A stretch of DNA of 64,000 bases, taken from assembly GCF_036181745.1 (NCBI RefSeq), contig NZ_CP108080.1:6389501-6453500 (forward strand), read 5' to 3'. Source of the DNA: Streptomyces sp. NBC_00259 (lineage in GTDB: Bacteria; Actinomycetota; Actinomycetes; Streptomycetales; Streptomycetaceae). Each line of letters starts with the position of its first letter. Positions within the stretch are counted from its first letter, which is position 1. The notes under the pieces were generated by a model. That model was given only the letters and a program-made list of their open reading frames with translations, did no database searches and had not been told where the DNA came from. A program made the position numbers and the translations under genes. This document shows, in pieces, positions 59,218-64,000 of this stretch.

Positions 59218-60939
59218 CTACAGGTCCAGGACGACGTCGGTGGCCGGCCGGCTGCAGCAGATCAGAACGGAGCCGGCCTCGGGGGCTTCCAGCGGCTCGG
59301 TGGTGTAGGTGGTGTCACCTGTGACGAGCGAGGTGACGCAGGTGTGACAGACACCCGTACGGCACGACCAGCGCGTGGGGATGTCGCAGGACTCCGCCAG
59401 GTCGAGGAGCGTGGCACGGGCCGGTGACCAGGGGGTGGTGATGCCGCTGCGGGCGAAGGTGACCAGGGGGCCGGTCCCCGGGGGGCCGGGTGGCTGATGC
59501 GGCCGGATCTCGGCGGTCGGCGCGACGCCGGGATTGACGGCGGACGGAGCGCCGAACAGTTCCGTGTGGATCCGCTCGGGCCGAAGGCCGTGAGCGCGCA
59601 GATGGCCGCCGAGGTCCTCCATGAACGCGCGAGGCCCGCACAGATAGGCGTCGGCGTCGACGGGAATCCCCAGCTCCGCCGGCGACCGGGCGGTCAGGCG
59701 GCCCCGTACGACGTGGAGGCCGCCGGTGTGCGGGGCGGGTTCACCGCCCGCGGTGTAGCAGGTGTGCTCATGGGCGTCGGGGAGTTGCTCCAGGAGTGCG
59801 TGGGCCTCGGCGGCGAAGGCGTGATGGGCGCGGTCGTGGGCCGTGTGGATCCACCACACCGGGCGTGGGTCTCGTAGAGCGGCGAGCCGGTGGAGCATCG
59901 CCAGCACGGGGGTGGCGCCGATCCCCGCGGAGAAGAGGGCGACGGGGCCGGTCCCCTCGTCGAGTACGAAGGTTCCGCGGGGGCTTGCGATGTCCACGAG
60001 ATCCCCCTGGCGCAGGCGCGTGTGGAGGTAGCCGCTGACCTGCCCGTGGGGCTCGCGCTTGACGCTGATGCGGTAGCTGCCGGCCCCCGGTGCGCAGGAC
60101 AGGGAGTAACTGCGCACCGCGGGGGCGCCGTCCCCGGTGAGCAGGCGGATGGACAGGTACTGGCCGGCGCGCGCTTCGGGAAGCGGTGTGCCGTCGGTGG
60201 TGTCGAGGTGGAACGACGTGACGGTGGGGGTCTCGGGCACGATGCGCGCGACGCGCAACGCCCTGAAGCCCGGCCACCCCGGTTCCCGTCCGGGCCGCCC
60301 GGCGTCCGCCAGTTCACGGAAGGACTCCTGCCAACCGGGGCTCAGGGCGGGGATGTTCAGCGCTCTGCGCAGCGTGGCGGGGTCGCGGTGCGGGAGGTAG
60401 AGCAGTGCGTCGATGTCGGCGACGCTGAGGTGTTCCGGGCCCTTGCGGACGAGGGTGATCTCGTCGCCGGCTTGTACGTGTCCCTCGGTGATGACGCGCA
60501 GATAGAAGCCGGGGCGGTGGTGGGCCACCAGAAGGGATGCCATGGCGGGCTCGCCCAGGCGCATGCCGACGCGGTAGCAGGTGACGCGAGGCTGGGTGAC
60601 CTCGAACTCGGCTTCGCCGATGCGGTAGCGGTCACCGATGCACACCTCGTCGTCGGGCAGGCCGTCGACGGTGAAGTTCTCGCCGAAGATCCCGAAGGTC
60701 AGATCGTCGCGGCCGAGGTGCTGTTGCCAGTGCCGGTAGGACTGCAGCTGGTAGACGAGGACGGCGCGCATCTCGCCGCCGTGCCCGGCCAGGTCTCCCT
60801 GGCCGTCGCCGTCGATGTTCAGCCGCCGCACCATCCGGGGGCCGCGCACGGGTGCCTTCCACGCACCGGTGTGGACGGTCCTCCCTTGCCAGGGGACGTC
60901 CTTCGGCATGCCTGCGTTGAGAGACAGCAGCGTCGCCAT
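59218..60939 (-). CDS. MOSC domain-ferredoxin reductase-[2Fe-2S] fusion
   Basis: 573 residues, ATG after AGGAG. Residues about 1-220 are a YiiM-type MOSC domain with GDGQGDLAGHGGEMRAVLVY (core GDLAGHGG), FGIFGENFTVDGL and the molybdenum-binding Cys in QPRVTCYRVGMRL. Residues about 230-470 are a flavin-binding reductase: RSYSLSCAP binds flavin, and VALFSAGIGATPVLAML and YLCGPRAFM bind NAD(P)H. The C-terminal ferredoxin has CRTGVCHTCVTSLVTG with a later Cys pair. This YiiM-plus-reductase design fits reduction of N-hydroxylated or similar compounds through a molybdenum cofactor. The substrate is unknown. Confidence 0.9.
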   Translation of the reverse strand: MATLLSLNAGMPKDVPWQGRTVHTGAWKAPVRGPRMVRRLNIDGDGQGDLAGHGGEMRAVLVYQLQSYRHWQQHLGRDDLTFGIFGENFTVDGLPDDEVCIGDRYRIGEAEFEVTQPRVTCYRVGMRLGEPAMASLLVAHHRPGFYLRVITEGHVQAGDEITLVRKGPEHLSVADIDALLYLPHRDPATLRRALNIPALSPGWQESFRELADAGRPGREPGWPGFRALRVARIVPETPTVTSFHLDTTDGTPLPEARAGQYLSIRLLTGDGAPAVRSYSLSCAPGAGSYRISVKREPHGQVSGYLHTRLRQGDLVDIASPRGTFVLDEGTGPVALFSAGIGATPVLAMLHRLAALRDPRPVWWIHTAHDRAHHAFAAEAHALLEQLPDAHEHTCYTAGGEPAPHTGGLHVVRGRLTARSPAELGIPVDADAYLCGPRAFMEDLGGHLRAHGLRPERIHTELFGAPSAVNPGVAPTAEIRPHQPPGPPGTGPLVTFARSGITTPWSPARATLLDLAESCDIPTRWSCRTGVCHTCVTSLVTGDTTYTTEPLEAPEAGSVLICCSRPATDVVLDL

Positions 60940-61068
60940 TGCGGTTCTCCTGCGTGGGTGACCGGCCGGAAGAGCCCCTCATGGCGCTGTGATCCGCGCT
61001 GCGCCCGATACTAGTCCGCGGTCCTCATGCCCGGCATACCGGGAGATTCCCGGCGTACGTCCAGGCGG

Positions 61069-61581
61069 CTACGCGGTCGCGCCGTCGCGGGTGCGCTGGT
61101 AGTGGCGCCTGGCCTTCATCCTGTTGCCGCACACGGCCATGGAGCACCAGCGGCCCTTGTTGGTCCTGCTCCGGTCGAGGAGGAAGCGCCGGCACTCGGG
61201 GTTGCCGCACGGTCGCAGCCGCCCGGGTGCCGTCTCCTGCAGCATGCCCCAGGCCAGCACCGCCTCCACCGCCGTCCGGCGCTCCTCGGGGGCCTCCAGT
61301 CGCCAGGACACCCCCGCCTCGGAGACCTCGGGGCGGGAGGTGACGCCGGTGAGGAACGGGGCCAGTGACTCCGCCGGCCGGCTGCCGCGCACCACGTCCT
61401 GCAGCGCGTCGCGCACCTGCAGAAGGTGCCTGCGCTCTTCCGCGGTGCCGCTGCCGCCGTGCTCCTGCTGCCAGGCCCTCGCCGCTTCCGGGTCCTCCAG
61501 CAGGTCCTGGACGACCCCGCGGACCACCGGTGTCGTGTTGAGGAGTTCCACGAGCGCGTCCTGCTGCTCACGATCGGTCAC
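61069..61581 (-). CDS. CGNR zinc-finger (ABATE-domain) regulator
   Basis: 170 residues, GTG start with a full AGGAGGTG ribosome site. Residues about 1-110 are the helical ABATE domain (LVELLNTTPVVRGVVQDLL). The C-terminal zinc finger reads CGNPECRRFLLDRSR and WCSMAVCGNRMKARRHYQR, the CGNR signature with its four Cys. These proteins are predicted stress or antibiotic-linked transcription factors. It diverges from the hydrolase gene, and the same 13-bp motif stands in front of both. Confidence 0.9.
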   Translation of the reverse strand: MTDREQQDALVELLNTTPVVRGVVQDLLEDPEAARAWQQEHGGSGTAEERRHLLQVRDALQDVVRGSRPAESLAPFLTGVTSRPEVSEAGVSWRLEAPEERRTAVEAVLAWGMLQETAPGRLRPCGNPECRRFLLDRSRTNKGRWCSMAVCGNRMKARRHYQRTRDGATA

Positions 61582-61609
61582 GGTGACACCTCCTAACCGT
61601 ATTGACTCG

Positions 61610-61622
61610 CTTGACAGGTTAC
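61610..61622. promoter_or_regulatory. CTTGACAGGTTAC motif, copy 1 (CGNR side)
   Basis: Exact 13-bp match to 61770-61782. This copy lies 29 bases upstream of the CGNR start and may be its operator. Confidence 0.5.
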
Positions 61623-61769
61623 GTGATGCGGGTTGCGCGGGGCCTCGACCGGGGCTGCTGCGGTGGCCGACGGCCGTCGGCGGACGGAGGCTTGAGCGGG
61701 GCGGCCGGTTCCGGACGGGGTGGGGTGGCGGCCCCTCGGGCCGCGGTCGATTCTAATCGATCAAATCGT

Positions 61770-61782
61770 CTTGACAGGTTAC
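61770..61782. promoter_or_regulatory. CTTGACAGGTTAC motif, copy 2 (hydrolase side)
   Basis: Exact 13-bp copy 160 bases from the first, containing a consensus TTGACA -35. It stands about 58 bases before the hydrolase start. Shared regulation by the CGNR protein is inferred. Confidence 0.5.
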
Positions 61783-61803
61783 AGCAGCCGGGCTTCACTG
61801 GAC

Positions 61804-61837
61804 CTATAACCACTGAAACTCACGAGAGGGGTTATAG
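61804..61837 (+). promoter_or_regulatory. Inverted repeat enclosing the hydrolase ribosome site
   Basis: CTATAACC (61804-61811) and GGTTATAG (61830-61837) are perfect 8-bp arms around an 18-base loop that includes GAGAGG. The ATG follows two bases later. It may be a DNA operator or a hairpin affecting translation. Confidence 0.5.
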
Positions 61838-61839
61838 AG

Positions 61840-62730
61840 ATGCTTTCCGCAGTCCACCACCGCACCGCCACCGTCGACGGCCTGGAGGTCTTCTACCGGG
61901 AGGCCGGCGACCCCCAGGCACCCGTCGTGGTGCTGCTCCACGGGTTCCCGACCAGCTCGCACATGTTCCGCCGGCTGATCCCGGCTCTCGCCGACCGGTA
62001 CCACGTCATCGCGCCCGACCACATCGGGTTCGGCCAGTCGGCGATGCCCAGCCTCCAGGACTTCCCGTACACCTTCGACGCGCTCACCCAGGTCACCTCC
62101 GGCCTGCTCCGGCAGCTGGGCGTCGACCGGTTCGCGATGTACGTGCACGACTACGGCGCCCCCATCGGCTGGCGGCTGGCGCTGTAGGACCCCGACCGCG
62201 TCGCCGCGATCATCACCCAGAACGGCAACGCCTACACCGAAGGCTTCGTCAAGCCGTTCTGGGACGGCGTCTTCGCCTACACGCAGGCGCCCGGGCCCGA
62301 GACCGAAGCCCCGATGCGCGCCGCCCTGACCGCCGAGGTCACCCGCTGGCAGTACGTGAACGGAGTCGCCGACCACACCCTGGTCAGCCCCGACAACTGG
62401 GTTCACGACCAGGCGCTGCTGGACCGGCCGGGCAACGACGAGATCCAGCTCAGGCTCTTCCGCGACTACCCGACCAACGTGGACCTCTACCCGCGGGTGC
62501 ACCAGTACTTCCGGGACTCCCAGGTCCCTCTGCTGGCGGTCTGGGGCGCCAACGACGAGATCTTCGGCCCCGCGGGCGCGGAGGCGTTCGGCCAGGACCT
62601 GCCGGACGCCGAGATGCACCTCCTCGAGTCCGGGCACTTCGCCCTGGAGAGCCACCTCGAACCCATCACCGAGTACATCCGCGACTTCCTCGGACGCGTC
62701 CTCGTCCGACCGGACCGGCGCCCCGCCTGA
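61840..62730 (+). pseudogene. Alpha/beta hydrolase (epoxide hydrolase/dehalogenase type) interrupted by one TAG
   Basis: The first 115 codons have VVLLHGFPTSSHMFRRL (oxyanion HGFP) and the nucleophile Asp in YVHDYGAPIGWRLAL. An in-frame TAG (62185-62187) follows, and the same frame then continues 181 codons with DPDRVAAIITQNGNAY, VPLLAVWGANDEIFGPAG and the catalytic His in LLESGHFALESH. The protein would be 296 residues, normal for the family, if TAG were CAG. No frameshift is needed. Loss of function by one point mutation is the simplest reading; a sequencing error or readthrough remains possible. It opens a cluster with two NAD(P)-dependent genes. Confidence 0.85.
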
Positions 62731-62784
62731 GCGGACCGGCGCCCCGCCTGACCGGGGCGGGGCCTCGCGGTCTCGATGTTGGCG

Positions 62785-62813
62785 TTGACATCATTGTTGG
62801 CGATGGCTACATT
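62785..62813 (+). promoter_or_regulatory. SDR promoter giving a leaderless transcript
   Basis: TTGACA, exactly 17 bases, TACATT. The ATG of the SDR gene begins seven bases after the -10, so +1 probably is the start codon; no Shine-Dalgarno sequence is seen. GATGT-N8-ACATC (62775-62792) overlaps the -35 and may be an operator. Confidence 0.65.
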
Positions 62814-62819
62814 GGGGCC

Positions 62820-63740
62820 ATGGCGAAGACCAAGTGGAACACCTCCGACATTCCCGACCAGGGCGGTCGTACCGCGGTGATCACGGGAGCCAACACCGGC
62901 CTCGGCTTCGAGACCGCCGCGGCGCTCGCCGAGCGCGGTGCGCATGTGGTCCTCGCGGTGCGCAACACGGACAAGGGCCGTGAGGCCGCCGCCCGGATCG
63001 CCGCCAGGACCCCGCGGGCCGCCGTCACCGTCCAGCGGCTCGACCTGAGTTCGCTCGACTCGATCCGTACCGCCGCCGCCGAGCTGCGTGCCCGCCACGA
63101 CCGCATCGACCTGCTGATCAACAACGCGGGCGTGATGTGGACGCCGAAGTCCACCACCGCGGACGGGTTCGAGCTGCAGCTGGGCACCAATCACCTCGGC
63201 CACTTCGCGCTCACCGGCCTGCTGCTCGACCACATGCTCACCGTCCCCGGCTCGCGCGTCGTCACCGTCAGCAGCGAGGCCCACCGGCTGCGTGCCTCGA
63301 TCGACTTCGACGACCTCCAGTCCGAACGCGGCTACAGCAGGACCGGCGCGTACGGACAGTCCAAGCTGGCCAATCTGCTGTTCGCCTACGAGCTCCAGCG
63401 CCGCCTGGCCGGCAAGCACGCCACCATCTCCCTGGCGGCCCACCCCGGCGGCGCGGGCACCGAACTGGCACGCAACTCCAGCCCGCCGGTGCGCGTGCTG
63501 TTCGAGAGGGTCGTCGTCCCCCTCTTCGCCCAGGACGCCTCGGCCGGCGCACTCCCGACGCTGCGGGCCGCGACCGACCCGCGGGCGAGCGGCGCGCAGT
63601 TCTACGGGCCGGACGGGATCACCGGCATGCGCGGCCACCCCGAGGTCGTCACGTCGAGCAAGAAGTCCCACAACACCGAGGACCAGCGCCGGCTCTGGTC
63701 CGTCTCCGAGCAACTGACCGGCGTCGTCCACCCGGTCTGA
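62820..63740 (+). CDS. Short-chain dehydrogenase, retinol-dehydrogenase-like
   Basis: 306 residues. Cofactor motif TGANTGLG near residue 23, NNAGVM near 100, catalytic Ser in VTVSSEAHRL and Tyr/Lys in YGQSK, with GTNHLGHFALTGLL. The length and motifs match the atypical SDRs near retinol dehydrogenase and light-dependent protochlorophyllide reductase, common in actinobacteria with unknown substrates. It has its own strong promoter and lies between the broken hydrolase and another NAD(P)-binding protein. Confidence 0.92.
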   Translation: MAKTKWNTSDIPDQGGRTAVITGANTGLGFETAAALAERGAHVVLAVRNTDKGREAAARIAARTPRAAVTVQRLDLSSLDSIRTAAAELRARHDRIDLLINNAGVMWTPKSTTADGFELQLGTNHLGHFALTGLLLDHMLTVPGSRVVTVSSEAHRLRASIDFDDLQSERGYSRTGAYGQSKLANLLFAYELQRRLAGKHATISLAAHPGGAGTELARNSSPPVRVLFERVVVPLFAQDASAGALPTLRAATDPRASGAQFYGPDGITGMRGHPEVVTSSKKSHNTEDQRRLWSVSEQLTGVVHPV

Positions 63741-63782
63741 CCGGCCGGCACATCCGAAGCGAAACGAAAGGGCCACGAACCG

Positions 63783-64000
63783 ATGAAGGTGATTCTGCTC
63801 GGTGCGACCGGCATGGTCGGCCAAGGCGCTCTGCGCGAGTGCCTGCGCGACGAGCGGGTGAGCGACGTGCTCGTGATCGGGCGTACGGAGCTCGGCGTGG
63901 AGCACGCGAAACTGCGGCAGATCGTCGCCCCGGACCTGGCGGAGCTGATGACCCGCACGGACGTCGTGAACGCACTGTCCGGGTACGACGCCTGCTTCTT
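63783..64000 (+). CDS. NAD(P)-binding epimerase-like protein, 3' end outside the window
   Basis: Only the first 72 codons are visible. MKVILLGATGMVGQGALREC contains a GATGMVGQG Rossmann motif of the atypical SDR/NmrA-like group, followed by VLVIGRTELGVEHAKL. The start follows the SDR stop by 42 bases with GAAAGGG upstream. The function cannot be determined from this part. Confidence 0.85.
   Translation, partial: MKVILLGATGMVGQGALRECLRDERVSDVLVIGRTELGVEHAKLRQIVAPDLAELMTRTDVVNALSGYDACF

Overview
The window is very GC-rich actinobacterial chromosome. Codon third positions are almost always G or C, GTG starts are common, and promoters include Streptomyces-like -35/-10 pairs. The gene set (bxl-type xylobiose operon, xylA/xylB/ROK regulator, CbtAB, Pls-like protein, twin-arginine GH115 enzyme) points to Streptomyces or a close relative. 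I recognised no rRNA, tRNA, CRISPR array, transposase or phage gene, but I read by eye and ran no profile search.

Layout. 1-8.5 kb: end of an FAD monooxygenase; a TetR regulator with an AidB-like acyl-CoA dehydrogenase; a secreted GH115 alpha-glucuronidase; a DUF4232 lipoprotein; an AhpD-like protein. 8.6-13.1 kb: divergent xylB and xylA plus a ROK regulator. 13.2-15.1 kb: a secreted glycerophosphodiesterase. 15.3-22.7 kb: a polymorphic-toxin locus made of an SseB-like protein, a helical partner, a 1589-residue RHS toxin and two tandem paralogous putative immunity proteins. 22.8-24.6 kb: an MFS exporter with its MarR regulator. 24.6-31.4 kb: LacI regulator bxlR and bxlEFGA (xylobiose ABC importer plus GH3 beta-xylosidase). 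31.4-33.6 kb: beta-carbonic anhydrase and SulP transporter.

34.2-45.6 kb is the most interesting part. A cobalamin riboswitch precedes a thioredoxin-like ferredoxin gene and a FecBCD/BtuFCD-type importer. Tail-to-tail with it lies a six-gene minus-strand operon: a second FecBCD-type importer, a DUF364-type (heavy-metal chelation-like) protein, a PduX-like GHMP kinase and a divergent cysteine-synthase-fold PLP enzyme. It diverges from an EntS-like MFS exporter. The only intergenic space between the two divergent units holds a good match to an actinobacterial Zur box. I read this as an undescribed zinc-controlled small-metallophore system with synthesis, export and re-import genes together.

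45.6-50.8 kb: Lrp/AsnC regulator, asparaginase and aspartase (asparagine to fumarate), a 5'-truncated MFS remnant and an SDR. 50.8-53.6 kb: a 948-residue Pls-like protein with two tandem carrier domains but no adenylation domain. 53.9-55.9 kb: a histidine-phosphatase relative lacking its catalytic motif beside a second cobalamin riboswitch driving cbtBA (cobalt uptake). 56-59 kb: an ArsR-like regulator, a small membrane protein and an MMPL transporter. 59.2-64 kb: a MOSC/ferredoxin-reductase fusion, a CGNR regulator, an alpha/beta hydrolase broken by one in-frame TAG, an SDR and the start of an NAD(P)-binding protein.

The xylan genes form one scattered system. GH115 removes glucuronic acid side groups, BxlEFG imports xylobiose, BxlA cleaves it, and XylA and XylB convert xylose to xylulose 5-phosphate. 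A perfect CGAAA-N3-TTTCG site occurs upstream of both the GH115 gene and bxlE, which suggests shared control by BxlR across 18 kb.
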